Source: Limobrevibacterium gyesilva (GTDB taxonomy: Bacteria > Pseudomonadota > Alphaproteobacteria > Acetobacterales > Acetobacteraceae). From it: a stretch of 64,000 bases of DNA. The notes beneath the pieces are model-generated. The model worked only from the letters and a program-made list of their open reading frames with translations, did not search any database and was not told where the DNA came from. Below, piece by piece: positions 16,647 through 25,411 of the stretch (within the stretch, counting starts at the first letter, position 1; the number at the start of each line of letters is the position of its first letter). Where the stretch lies: positions 310,001 to 374,000 of the forward strand of contig NZ_JAPDNT010000001.1 in the NCBI RefSeq assembly GCF_025989185.1. The letters are read 5' to 3'. The position numbers were made by a program, and so were the translations under genes.

Positions 16647-19600
16647 TCAGCCATGCGTTATGTAGATGCCCGTCGCTCCGTCCGTCGTTGCATGGAAAGT
16701 GCCGGCGCCCAGGCTGGACGTCTGGAAGGCGAGGCTCGCCACCTGCAGGGCGCTGTCTGACACCTGCAGAACCCCCGTTGAAGCGTCATAGTTCCACGCC
16801 ACGCCCGCAGCGCTGAAGCTCTTCAGATCGATGGTGTCACCTACGCCGAAGTTCTGAAGTTGCGGTCCCGCGTACGACGCGGTTCCCACGTTGATTCCGA
16901 ATGCTCCGGCATTGTCGATCACCAGACTGGAGCTGGCCAGGAAACGCATTTGCACATCCGTGCCCAACGCCGCTGCAATCTCCAGCCTGGCGCCGTTGTC
17001 GAGTTGGAACAGGCCGGTGCTGGCCTGATCGATTGCATCCGACACGTTGAGCGATCCGCTGATCTCGACCAGCCCGTAGTTGGCCATGAACGGGGCCGTA
17101 TTGGTGCCGCTCATTATCCAGACGCCGCCTGGGTCGATCGCAAGCGTTCCGAAATCGCCGCAGAACGACCAACTCTGCCCGTTCTCGGTCACCATGCCTG
17201 AGCCGCCGGACATGCCGCTGATCACACCCGATCCGCCCGCGAACTCCAGTGCGCTGGTTGCGGATGCGCTTCCGCCGACGGCGCCGATGATGACCGAGGT
17301 CGGGCCGACAACCAGCCGATTTGTGCCACCGCCCGAGAACTTCACAGCATAGGTTCCGCCCACGATCGTCCCGTTGTTCGTGACCGTCCCCACGCCATTG
17401 GCAATGAACACGCCGAACTGGCCGCCCAAGATGGACGCGTCTGCGGCATTCACGACGTTTCCGCCACCCGCGAGATCGACGCCCGCGCCCGAACTGGCAC
17501 TGATCAACCCCATGTTCGTGATGGTCCCGGCGGCGCCGTATTTGACATAGACGCCATTGCTGCCACCCGTGATGGATGCACCCGCGTTGTTCGCAACGCC
17601 GCCACCCGCCCCGAGGACGATGCCGCCACTGCTCGTGCCCGTGATGCTGCCGGAATTCGACACTGTTCCGGAGCCGCCCGTAATGAACACGCCAAACCCA
17701 CCGCCCGAGACGGATGCACCCGCATTGTTGATAACGCTGCCGCCACCCTCGATATCCGCGCCGGCACCACCTGTCGCGGTGATGCTGCCTGAATTGCTGA
17801 GCGTCGCGCGCGCGCCCTTCGTGAATACGCCCGCAATGTGGCCGGAAATCGATCCGGACGCGTTGTTCGTCACATAGCCACCCGAGGCGAGGAAGGCGCC
17901 AATGTTGCTGCCCCCGGCAATGCTGCCGGAATTCACGACCGAGCCGGAGCCGCCCGTGACGAAGACGCCGAACCCACTGCCCGTGATGGACGCGGAAGCG
18001 TTGTTGGTCACGCTGCCCCCGGCCTCGAGATCGACAGCCGCGCCAGCGGTCGCGCCGATGCTGCCCTCGTTACTGAGGAAAGCGGCGCCGCCATTGACGA
18101 ACAGGCCAGCCACCCGCCCCACGATAGCCCCCGATGCCGCATTGGTGATGCTGCCGCCGGCAACGAACAGAGCGCCGAGACTATTACCGGCGATCCTGCC
18201 GGCATTCGTGAGCGTCCCAGGCGAGCCAGCTGCGAATACCGCGGTCCCGGAGGGGCCGAGACCCGATATGGCGCCGCTCGCGGCGTTCGTCACACTGCCA
18301 CCGGCGCGGAGCCCGAGGCCATCTCTGCCCGAGATTAATCCGGCATTGGTTACGCTGCCCCCGGAGCCAATGATCATACCATAGCCGGATGTGCTGCCCC
18401 CGGAGACCGTGCCGTCGTTGGTGACGGCCCCGCCGCCCCCGAAGATGAAGACACCGTCGGCACCGCCCGCGATGACCCCACCCGCCGCATTGAATACGTT
18501 ACCCCCGGCCGCGAAGACGACGCCGTCGTCCCGGCTACCCAGGATGCTGCCAGCATTGATGACCGCTCCGGCCGCCGTCTGGACATAAACGCCATTGTGC
18601 CCGCCCCGGACGGACGCTCCTGCGACGTTCGTCACGCTGCCCCCTGCCGCAAGAAGGACGCCGCCATAGGCCGCGCCCCTGACGCTTCCCACGTTCGAGA
18701 CCGTGCCGGACCCGCCGGAGATGAAGACGCCGAATGTGCTCCCGGCGATGAGGCCACCTGAAGCGTTCGACACGCTGCCACCGGCCTCGATATCGGCACC
18801 GGCGCCGCCCGACGCGCTGACCAGGCCGGCGTTGCTAAGAGTTCCAACCCCACCGTTGATGAAGAGACCAGCGCCCTTCCCCGTGATGGATGCCGCAGCC
18901 TCGCTCAATGGCCCGTTGCCAACGGTGCCGCCACCCACAAGGGCGATCCCGAACCCATCGGCGGAGGCCACGGTGCCGTCATTCTTGATCGTGGATGCGA
19001 AGGCACTCGGCCCGTCGATCCCATCAACCCCGGAGCCGGTTGCGATCACGGTACCCGCGGCGGTGATGGTAAGGGGGTTGTCTGCAGTCCCGAGAACCAC
19101 TGGGCCGGTGACGCTACCGCTGATGATTTTCCCGAACACGTCGATCGTAGCCGCCGTCGCCGCATTATTGGGGCCGGTCAGATTGAACGCCCCGAGGATC
19201 GTGCTGAGCATGTTGTAGTGGTTGTAGGCAGCCGCATAAGCGCCCGGTATGACGTGATCGCCATAGAGAATCGCCGCAATCTGGTTCGTGGAATTCTGGG
19301 AGGATTCATCCCAGGCAACGATAAGCAGCGAATTGTTCGCCCTCGCCCATTGCGCATAGCTGTCCAGATTGGCCTGCAGCCAATCGTCACCCTGCGTGAT
19401 CGTCCCATCGTGCATATCGTCATGCACGTTTGGGCTGACGAATGCGACACTTGGCAGATTTGCGAAATTCCCGGACGGAAATGTATTGAAGTCCTGCTCG
19501 ACGGTGAATCCCTCGGGAAACGACTCCCATGGGTTGTGGTCATACGAACGGCCATTGCTCTCCACGTACCCCGTGAAGGTCTTCCCGGCGCTCTGCAATA

Positions 19601-19847
19601 TCGTGGCGAGTGTCGGGTCGAACTCCGTGTGGTGATCGTCGTCGGTGACACCGAAGGTGCTACCCGCAAAGAGGGCGAAATAGTTCGGCTGGCTCGGGTG
19701 CGCGATCGCAGTGTAGTTCGTAAGCAGAGCACCGTCCGCCGCAAGGCTGTTGATATATGGCGCATCCACCATATCGCCGATGATCTGGCTATAGTCTTTG
19801 TTCTCCATCATGACGACCACGATGTGATCGTAGGGAGGAACACCCAT
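16647..19847 (-). CDS. phosphoesterase (PF04185-like) fused to long secreted repeat region
   Basis: Protein of 1066 aa. Residues 5-240 resemble the phospholipase C/acid phosphatase phosphoesterase family, with HIVVVMMENKDYSQI, AIAHPSQPNYFALFAGSTFG, SPNVHDDMHD and LLIVAWDESS. Residues about 245-910 are imperfect repeats of roughly 40 residues built on GGSVTNNASASITG and GSGTVSNSGSI themes, as in autotransporter passengers. The last 150 residues (GVGDTIDLKSF, then alternating hydrophobic strands, ending ITHG) look like an alphaproteobacterial type I secretion C-terminus. There is no Sec signal. The ATG at 19847 has AGGAG about 9 bp upstream; a longer frame to 20060 has no ribosome site. It is monocistronic. 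Confidence 0.85.
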   Translation of the reverse strand: MGVPPYDHIVVVMMENKDYSQIIGDMVDAPYINSLAADGALLTNYTAIAHPSQPNYFALFAGSTFGVTDDDHHTEFDPTLATILQSAGKTFTGYVESNGRSYDHNPWESFPEGFTVEQDFNTFPSGNFANLPSVAFVSPNVHDDMHDGTITQGDDWLQANLDSYAQWARANNSLLIVAWDESSQNSTNQIAAILYGDHVIPGAYAAAYNHYNMLSTILGAFNLTGPNNAATAATIDVFGKIISGSVTGPVVLGTADNPLTITAAGTVIATGSGVDGIDGPSAFASTIKNDGTVASADGFGIALVGGGTVGNGPLSEAAASITGKGAGLFINGGVGTLSNAGLVSASGGAGADIEAGGSVSNASGGLIAGSTFGVFISGGSGTVSNVGSVRGAAYGGVLLAAGGSVTNVAGASVRGGHNGVYVQTAAGAVINAGSILGSRDDGVVFAAGGNVFNAAGGVIAGGADGVFIFGGGGAVTNDGTVSGGSTSGYGMIIGSGGSVTNAGLISGRDGLGLRAGGSVTNAASGAISGLGPSGTAVFAAGSPGTLTNAGRIAGNSLGALFVAGGSITNAASGAIVGRVAGLFVNGGAAFLSNEGSIGATAGAAVDLEAGGSVTNNASASITGSGFGVFVTGGSGSVVNSGSIAGGSNIGAFLASGGYVTNNASGSISGHIAGVFTKGARATLSNSGSITATGGAGADIEGGGSVINNAGASVSGGGFGVFITGGSGTVSNSGSITGTSSGGIVLGAGGGVANNAGASITGGSNGVYVKYGAAGTITNMGLISASSGAGVDLAGGGNVVNAADASILGGQFGVFIANGVGTVTNNGTIVGGTYAVKFSGGGTNRLVVGPTSVIIGAVGGSASATSALEFAGGSGVISGMSGGSGMVTENGQSWSFCGDFGTLAIDPGGVWIMSGTNTAPFMANYGLVEISGSLNVSDAIDQASTGLFQLDNGARLEIAAALGTDVQMRFLASSSLVIDNAGAFGINVGTASYAGPQLQNFGVGDTIDLKSFSAAGVAWNYDASTGVLQVSDSALQVASLAFQTSSLGAGTFHATTDGATGIYITHG
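17340..19110 (-). repeat. coding tandem repeats in the phosphoesterase gene
   Basis: The central part of the gene is a degenerate tandem array with a period near 120 bp (about 40 codons). It encodes alternating GSVTN-A-AxIxG and GVFVxGGxGxVxNxGxI units. Repeat units differ in detail, so this is an old, diverged array rather than a recent duplication. The boundaries are approximate. Confidence 0.7.
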
Positions 19848-20499
19848 TTCCCGCTCCTGAGTGCCGAAGCCGATAATTCCGCTTGCTGCGCGGCCCCAGC
19901 GTGGGCGCCGCGAGCCGCTATTCCGGCATTCCTGTTGGAATGAACGTCGTGGCGCCGCGCAATAGGTCCTAAGCCATCTTGCGCAGCCCCACCCCTCCCG
20001 GCAGGCCGCAGCGGCCGCCGCAAGCGACCTGCACCCCCCACCCGCGCATTGCCCGGCCACGCTGCCCCTGAGATGGATTCCACATCATCCACGAAAATGA
20101 CGTGTCATTCCTTCTCCGTTCGGATTCGACATTAGCGACCGGAACGATATTCCCTCAACGCATCTTTAGATCTAGGCCGTTTCGGCAACCCCGGGACGGG
20201 TCGGCACAGTGCCGCGAAAAGCGGCACCCGCTGGCAGTCATCTCCGTCCCCAGCCCGGTCTCGGGCCCCGCCATGCGGTGGGCGGCGGCCCAGCGGACGG
20301 CCGCTGGCGAACTCGGGTCTCCATCTCGACCGATGGCGGTCGGCGCAAGGCCGCCATGATTGTTTGAGCGGGCCTGGCCTGCCCCACCCATCTCGATCGT
20401 TGCGCCGACGGCGCCGCGGAGGCTATTCTTCCTGCCGACATGTCGAGCACGCCGTCCGTCCGGGCGATACCAGTGGACCGCGCCGCGCAGGAGACGCAC
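19848..20499. other. 652-bp divergent intergenic region
   Basis: It separates the leftward phosphoesterase and the rightward GH19 gene and should hold both promoters. Several short frames exist, but none has a ribosome site with recognisable protein features. I see no promoter or repeat I can support. Confidence 0.3.
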
Positions 20500-21411
20500 A
20501 TGCCAACCGCCGTGGACGTAATCCGACAACTTGCCCCAAAGGCCAAGACCAATTACGTGGACGCGTTCGCCGACGGCGATGCGTTGCTAGGCCAGTTCGG
20601 GATCACCACACCGCTTCGGTCGGCGCATTTCCTGGCCCAGATGCTGCACGAGACCGGCGGAGGCACGGTGCTTTTCGAGAGCCTATATTACACGACACCT
20701 GAACGGCTATTGCAGGTCTTCGGTGAAGGACAACATTCTGCCGCGGTTCGCCCCGGCGAAGTTCAAGGTCTGTTGCGAAATGAGCCGGCTCTGGCCGAAC
20801 GCGTCTATGGCCTTGGTAATCCTCGCAAGGCGAGGGAACTCGGCAACGCGCAACCCGGCGACGGCTATCGCTATCGCGGCGGCGGCGTATTGCAGACCAC
20901 CGGCCGTGCCAATTACCGCCGGATGGGCGAGAAATCCGGTGTGGATTTCGAGGCACAGCCCGATCTTGTCGTCGATCCGGCGCATGCGCTCAAGCCCGCG
21001 TTGCACGAATGGGACGAGGGCCAACTCAACGCCGCGGCCGACCGCAACGACATCCGCACCATCACGCTCAAGATCAACGGCGGGACCAATGGCCTGGACG
21101 AACGAAAAGCCTGGTTCGACAAGCTCTGGGCACTGCTCCGGGGTGGCGCCGCGAAGACCGAGGCCTGGGCGGCCGCAGCGGATGACGACAGCACCCGAGC
21201 CCTCCAACAGGCCCTGAACGATGTCGGGGCCGCCCCGAAACTCGACGTGGACGGCCTCGCGGGCCCGTCAACCGAAGCCGCGATTCGCTGGTTCCAGCAG
21301 GCGGCTGGACTGACAGTCGATGGCGTCGCGGGAGAGATCACCTGGGCCGCGTTGCACCAGGTTCTCGCCCGCACACGCGTCGGATCATCCCCCGAGGCCC
21401 CGCAGGCCTGA
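20500..21411 (+). CDS. GH19-type lytic enzyme with C-terminal peptidoglycan-binding domain
   Basis: Protein of 303 aa. The N-terminal 215 residues are a chitinase-class (GH19) lysozyme-like domain. Catalytic glutamates are likely Glu51 and Glu60 (AQMLHETGGGTVLFESLYY). The substrate-binding stretch is RYRGGGVLQTTGRANY, with INGGTNG later. Residues about 230-290 form a PG_binding_1 domain (LDVDGLAGPSTEAAIRWFQQAAGLTVDGVAG). There is no signal peptide, as in phage endolysins and many chromosomal relatives. The ATG at 20500 follows CAGGAGA by 5-6 bp. There are no phage genes nearby, so it is a domesticated lysin or toxin-like enzyme. Confidence 0.87.
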   Translation: MPTAVDVIRQLAPKAKTNYVDAFADGDALLGQFGITTPLRSAHFLAQMLHETGGGTVLFESLYYTTPERLLQVFGEGQHSAAVRPGEVQGLLRNEPALAERVYGLGNPRKARELGNAQPGDGYRYRGGGVLQTTGRANYRRMGEKSGVDFEAQPDLVVDPAHALKPALHEWDEGQLNAAADRNDIRTITLKINGGTNGLDERKAWFDKLWALLRGGAAKTEAWAAAADDDSTRALQQALNDVGAAPKLDVDGLAGPSTEAAIRWFQQAAGLTVDGVAGEITWAALHQVLARTRVGSSPEAPQA

Positions 21412-21806
21412 CCGCCGTAGCTGTTCCTTCTGAGCGCCGGCTTCCTTCCCCCTTCGGTATATGACTGCCGGCGCTCCTGCCGCCGTCGGTGACCAGGACG
21501 TGGCGGTTCACGACGGCCGCGCCAGACCGATCAGCAGCGCTTTCGCCGCCGCGCCCGGGCCCGAACTGCGATTGCCCGGCGGGCGGAACGCCCCCACCAC
21601 ATAGCTGGCCAATGACGCACCCGTGGCTCGGGGAATAAATTTGTTCGTGAAGCGTCTACGGAGAGCACAAGAGCCACCCCACAAGAGACCCCACCACGAT
21701 GCCGAAGCCGCCATCAATGCAGCCTCTCGCTCCACGCCTCATGCGTCAGCCGGGAAGCGGTGGACATTGCTGCGCCGTTGCATGCGTGCCTGGGTGGTAG
21801 TCGGCC
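21412..21806 (+). other. 395-bp leader upstream of the ECF sigma operon
   Basis: It contains no convincing gene. A candidate ECF promoter at 21632-21658 is listed separately. That would leave an unusually long, roughly 140-nt untranslated leader before the sigma gene, whose own ribosome site is weak. Confidence 0.35.
21632..21658 (+). promoter_or_regulatory. candidate ECF-sigma promoter
   Basis: GGAAT at 21632-21636 and CGTCTA at 21653-21658 are separated by 16 bp. This agrees with the general ECF form of a GGAA-type -35 and a CGTC-type -10. Its position before an ECF sigma gene suggests autoregulation. Confidence 0.5.
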
Positions 21807-22316
21807 ATGGCCGGGGTGCTCTCCAGCATCGAAGCTTGTGTTCCGGCCCTCCGGCGCTATGCCCACGCTTTGTTGCGCAGCCCACAGGATGCAGACGACC
21901 TGGTCCACGACACGCTGATCCGTGCATTGGACAAGCTGCACACAAAGCGCAGCGATGCTGAGGTACGGCCATGGCTCTTCGCCATCATGCACAACGTGTT
22001 CGTCACCCAGCTGAGGCGGGCAAAGGCGCGCGCGGCGAAGGAGCCGCTGAACGTGATCAACGAAACCGTGCAGGAGGAGCAGGAGCAAAATCTGCGCTGG
22101 CGCGACCTCATGCGAAGCTTCAACTGTCTGTCAGAGGAGCAGCGAGCTGTCATCCTTCTCGTGTCCGTCGAGGACCTGTCCTACGCCGAGGCCGCACGCG
22201 TGCTGGACATTCCGATCGGGACAGTGATGTCCCGCCTCGCCCGTGGGCGTGAACAGTTGCGGCAGATGATGCAGGACGGCGCGAAGGCACGACCCTGCCT
22301 GAGGAGAGTCAAGTGA
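21807..22316 (+). CDS. ECF-family RNA polymerase sigma factor
   Basis: Alternative sigma factor of 169 aa. The region 2 signature is visible as LRRYAHALLRSPQDADDLVHDTLIRAL, followed by RPWLFAIMHNVFVTQLRR. The region 4 helix-turn-helix is LSEEQRAVILLVSVEDLSYAEAARVLDIPIGTVMSRLARGREQL. Length is normal for an ECF sigma. Its stop overlaps the anti-sigma GTG start by 4 bp. The following YceI and cytochrome b561 genes suggest control of an envelope or oxidative stress response. Confidence 0.93.
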   Translation: MAGVLSSIEACVPALRRYAHALLRSPQDADDLVHDTLIRALDKLHTKRSDAEVRPWLFAIMHNVFVTQLRRAKARAAKEPLNVINETVQEEQEQNLRWRDLMRSFNCLSEEQRAVILLVSVEDLSYAEAARVLDIPIGTVMSRLARGREQLRQMMQDGAKARPCLRRVK

Positions 22317-23086
22317 CCGAACCAGGCCGCCACATCACTGAAGAAGACCTGCACGCCTATGTCGACGGCCGCCTCGACACCGAGCGCAGGGCTGCTGTCG
22401 ACCGCTACCTGCATGATCATCCGGACGTCTCCGAGAGCGTGACGGCCTTTTCTGCCGAGCGCGAGGGGCTGCGTGCCGCCTTCGCCGAGCGGGCAACCAA
22501 CCCGCTGCCGCCCTCGCTCGATTTCGCCCGATTGGTCGAGACGCGGCTGACCCGGCGGCAAGCGCCGTGGCGGATGGCCGCTGCAGTCGCACTTGCCCTC
22601 GGGCTCGGAGGCGCTAGCGGCTGGGCGCTCGGCGCCCGCTTGCCAAGCGGTATCGACGCGCTCGCACAGGAAGCCGGAGCGAGCCATGCCGTCTATTCCC
22701 TCGACAAGCGACGTCCCGTCGAGCTCGGAGCGGCGCAGCGCGATGACCTGACCCGGTGGCTGTCCAATCGGCTGAACCGGCCGGTCGCGCCGCCGGATCT
22801 GTCCGCGGCCGGCTACCGGCTGCTGGGCGGTCGCCTGGTCGCGGCGGCGCATGGGGCTGCGGCCCTGTTCGTATATGAGAACGCCGGCGGGACGCGACTG
22901 ACCATCTATGTCCGCCCCATGAAGATTGTGGAGACAACGCCGATCGAACAGGTAGACATTGGCGACCTGGACGGCTGCGCCTGGGTGGAGCGGGGCGTCG
23001 GCTATACCGTCATCGCGGCCGAACCGTACAAGCGGCTCCTGGAGTTGTCCAAACATGTCAGGCAGCAAGCCTTGGCCCCCATCTGA
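22313..23086 (+). CDS. membrane anti-sigma factor
   Basis: Protein of 257 aa that should hold the upstream ECF sigma at the membrane. The N-terminal cytosolic part opens HITEEDLHAYVDGRLDTERRAAVDRYLHDHP, typical of anti-sigma domains, but without the HxxxCxxC zinc motif. One membrane segment is at about residues 88-105 (MAAAVALALGLGGASGWALGA). A periplasmic domain of about 150 residues follows. The start is a GTG coupled to the sigma gene. Probably released by an envelope signal. Confidence 0.85.
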   Translation: MTEPGRHITEEDLHAYVDGRLDTERRAAVDRYLHDHPDVSESVTAFSAEREGLRAAFAERATNPLPPSLDFARLVETRLTRRQAPWRMAAAVALALGLGGASGWALGARLPSGIDALAQEAGASHAVYSLDKRRPVELGAAQRDDLTRWLSNRLNRPVAPPDLSAAGYRLLGGRLVAAAHGAAALFVYENAGGTRLTIYVRPMKIVETTPIEQVDIGDLDGCAWVERGVGYTVIAAEPYKRLLELSKHVRQQALAPI

Positions 23087-23711
23087 CGTGATCAGCTTAC
23101 ACGCTTGCCGGGCCCGCGCAGCCCGCCTTGGCTTCCTGTTCCTGTTGGCGACAGCGGTGCTCCCTCCCGGATCCGTCCGCGCCGAGAGCGCCTACTCCCT
23201 CGATCAGCGGTTCGGGACAATCGAGTTCAGCGTGGACCATCTCGGCCTGTTCACCTCGCAGGGGCAGTTCGACAAGTTCGACGCCACACTGACCATTGAT
23301 GCCGCGCATCCCGAATGGACGCGGATCGCAGTCGACGTGGATGCGAAGTCGGTGGACATGTCCTGGCAGGGTGCGGTCGCGATGCTACAATCGGCCGACT
23401 ATTTCGACGTCCAGCACTACCCCGACGTCCGCTTCGTAAGTGCCACGATCGAGGTTCTGTCGGCGGACCACTACCTTATCCACGGCACGGTCATGATCCG
23501 CGGGATAACCCAGCCTTGCGTGCTGGACGCCAGGATGACTGCGCGGCACTTTGACCCTGCGCGCAAGGCTGAAGTAGCGGATTTCGTGGTAACCGGGACA
23601 CTCAGGCGCTCGGCTTTCGGGATGATCGCCGACCGGTCTTTCATCTCGGACGCCGTCAAATTGAGCATCCACGCGCGCATTCAGCTGGCCGCATCCGGCC
23701 GTGCAGGCTGA
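23055..23711 (+). CDS. yceI: YceI-family periplasmic protein
   Basis: Lipocalin-like, isoprenoid-binding YceI fold of about 215 aa. It has a signal peptide (LGFLFLLATAVLPPGSVRAES), then YSLDQRFGTIEFSVDHLGLFTSQGQFDKFDATLTID, the family signature, and RSAFGMIADRSFISDAVKL near the end. Two starts are possible. ATG 23055 has GGAG 10 bp upstream and overlaps the anti-sigma gene by 32 bp. GTG 23088 begins 1 bp after the anti-sigma stop but has no ribosome site. YceI proteins commonly sit next to cytochrome b561, as here, and may bind a quinone-like lipid. Confidence 0.9.
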   Translation: MSGSKPWPPSDVISLHACRARAARLGFLFLLATAVLPPGSVRAESAYSLDQRFGTIEFSVDHLGLFTSQGQFDKFDATLTIDAAHPEWTRIAVDVDAKSVDMSWQGAVAMLQSADYFDVQHYPDVRFVSATIEVLSADHYLIHGTVMIRGITQPCVLDARMTARHFDPARKAEVADFVVTGTLRRSAFGMIADRSFISDAVKLSIHARIQLAASGRAG

Positions 23712-24267
23712 TGAATCTCCGGTCTGGACCAGGGCGCAACGCCGGCTTCACTGGTGGACGGCAGGACTCGTTCTCGCCGCCTTTCCGGTCGGCTGGCAGA
23801 TGGTCAGCGTGCCGCTCAGTCAGTTGCTCGAAAAGTTCCTGCTCTACCAGCTGCACAAGACGATCGGGATCACCGTACTCGTGCTTGCCGTGGCACGCCT
23901 GCTCATCCGCATGCGGCGTGGCCGCCCCTCATGGGACACCGACCTGCCGCTCTGGCAGCGCCAGGCGGCGGCCGTCATGCACCTCGTCCTCTATGCACTC
24001 CTGGTCGGTACGCCGGCACTCGGCTACCTGACGGCAGCCACTGCACCCGCACGGGTGCCGACCTTGTTCCTGGGGATCATCCCTGTTCCTCACTTGGTAA
24101 GCCCGAGCGAATTCTGGTTCGCCATCCTGCGGCAGGCGCATTGGTGGATGGCGGCCTCGCTCATGCTGCTGGCAGCCGGCCATGCGGCGGCGGCCATCCA
24201 CAACCACCGGCACGGGCGCGCCACCTTGGTCCGGATGTGGCGAGGCCATTCGTGCGAGCGGCCATAG
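23701..24267 (+). CDS. cytochrome b561-family membrane protein
   Basis: Dihaem b-type integral membrane protein of 188 aa. Four membrane segments are visible, with His ligands in QRRLHWWTAGLVLAAFPVGW, YQLHKTIGITVLVLAV, MHLVLYALLVGTPALGYL and QAHWWMAASLMLLAAGHAAAA. It probably shuttles electrons between the quinone pool and a periplasmic partner. The GTG start overlaps yceI by 11 bp. The last 107 bp overlap the 3' end of the convergent DJ-1/PfpI gene. Confidence 0.9.
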   Translation: MQADESPVWTRAQRRLHWWTAGLVLAAFPVGWQMVSVPLSQLLEKFLLYQLHKTIGITVLVLAVARLLIRMRRGRPSWDTDLPLWQRQAAAVMHLVLYALLVGTPALGYLTAATAPARVPTLFLGIIPVPHLVSPSEFWFAILRQAHWWMAASLMLLAAGHAAAAIHNHRHGRATLVRMWRGHSCERP

Positions 24268-25000
24268 GGCCGGCACGCCGCAGAAACGGCATGGCGCGCC
24301 AGGCTTCCGCCTGGTGTGGCTGCAATGCCTCTAGGATGTATTTCGCCACGGGTTCCGACGATTTCGGGTTCTGCCCCGTAATCAGATTGCCGTCGTGAAC
24401 GGCGAAGGCCGTGAACGGCGGTCCGTTCTCGAACCGGCCACCCAGCTCGCGTAGACGTGTTTCGAGCAAAAACGGCACGGCCTCCGTCAGCCCGACGGCT
24501 TCCTCCTCCGCATTGGTGAAGCCGGTGACCCGCTTACCGGCGACAAGCGGCTGTCCGTCAGCCCGCCTGGCAGACACCAAGCCTACCGGCCCACGGCAGA
24601 CGGCGGCCACCACACGGCCTGAACCATAGGCGTTGCCGATCAACGCAGCGAGCGTCTTATTCGGCAGCAGATCCCACATCGGGCCATGACCGCCCGGCAA
24701 GAACACCACATCGAACGCCTCGGACGCTACAGCGGCCAGCGCCGGCGAATTCCTGGATCGCTTCTGTGCGTCCGGGTCGGCCAGGAATCGCTTGACCGAG
24801 GCTGCGTCGGAGTCCGGAGGCAGCACGCTGCGCGGATCGACAGGAATCGCGCCGCCCTTGACGGACGCCAGCGTGGCGTCCGCGCCTCCATCGACCAGTA
24901 CGTAGTAGGGCGTGGCGAGTTCCTCCAGCCACACGCCGGTCGGGTGACCGGTGTCGCCGAGGCGATCATGGGATGTGGCCACTATCAGCACCATGGCCAT
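24161..25000 (-). CDS. DJ-1/PfpI-family (glyoxalase III/Hsp31-like) protein with C-terminal extension
   Basis: Class I glutamine-amidotransferase-like protein. ATG 25000 follows AAGGAGG by 5 bp. The nucleophile elbow is VVAAVCRGPVGL with Cys135. The Glu that activates it is in VWLEELATPYY. VVFLPGGHGPMWDL matches the KDO/Hsp31 branch, which detoxifies methylglyoxal or acts as a chaperone. The family normally ends near KYILEAL, at about residue 228. This one continues for about 50 residues rich in Arg, Pro and Trp, and this tail lies over the cytochrome b561 gene. The tail may be spurious read-through after loss of the stop. Confidence 0.85.
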   Translation of the reverse strand: MAMVLIVATSHDRLGDTGHPTGVWLEELATPYYVLVDGGADATLASVKGGAIPVDPRSVLPPDSDAASVKRFLADPDAQKRSRNSPALAAVASEAFDVVFLPGGHGPMWDLLPNKTLAALIGNAYGSGRVVAAVCRGPVGLVSARRADGQPLVAGKRVTGFTNAEEEAVGLTEAVPFLLETRLRELGGRFENGPPFTAFAVHDGNLITGQNPKSSEPVAKYILEALQPHQAEAWRAMPFLRRAGPMAARTNGLATSGPRWRARAGGCGWPPPHGRLPAA

Positions 25001-25411
25001 GCCATCCTCCTTGTAGTTCCACACGCCCGCAGTTTCGGAGGCTGCGCGCGTCGGTCCGCAGCTTACGCCACGGTGCGCGCGACCCCGCCCTCCACATCCA
25101 GCACCGTGCCAGGCCCTGGTGGGTACGTGGCGCGGCTGAATGAGTCGTGGGCCCCCGGCCCGACTCCAATCCCAGGCATCGTTCAATCCTTGGCGCGCGG
25201 AGCATCGGAGTCAGAGCCTCTCACGTCCATGCACCTGCTCAGCCACGGCCATTTCCAGCCATTCCAAGGCGTCGAACTGGCTGGGGAGCCGGAGCGGACA
25301 CACGGCCATGTGAGTTGTGCGTGGTGGGTTCGCATGTGCTTGAAATCAGGCGAACATGCTGGCTTGGCAATGAGCAGTCGCCAAGCTCATGTGGAGGGGC
25401 GCAATCGCAGT
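25001..25411. other. 411-bp divergent intergenic region
   Basis: It lies between the DJ-1 gene and the response regulator. Short open frames are present, but none shows a ribosome site together with recognisable features. I see nothing else that can be supported. Confidence 0.3.

Noticed and set aside
20500-21411. GH19 lysin as evidence for a prophage.
   Set aside because: No holin, terminase, capsid, integrase or attachment repeats are nearby.
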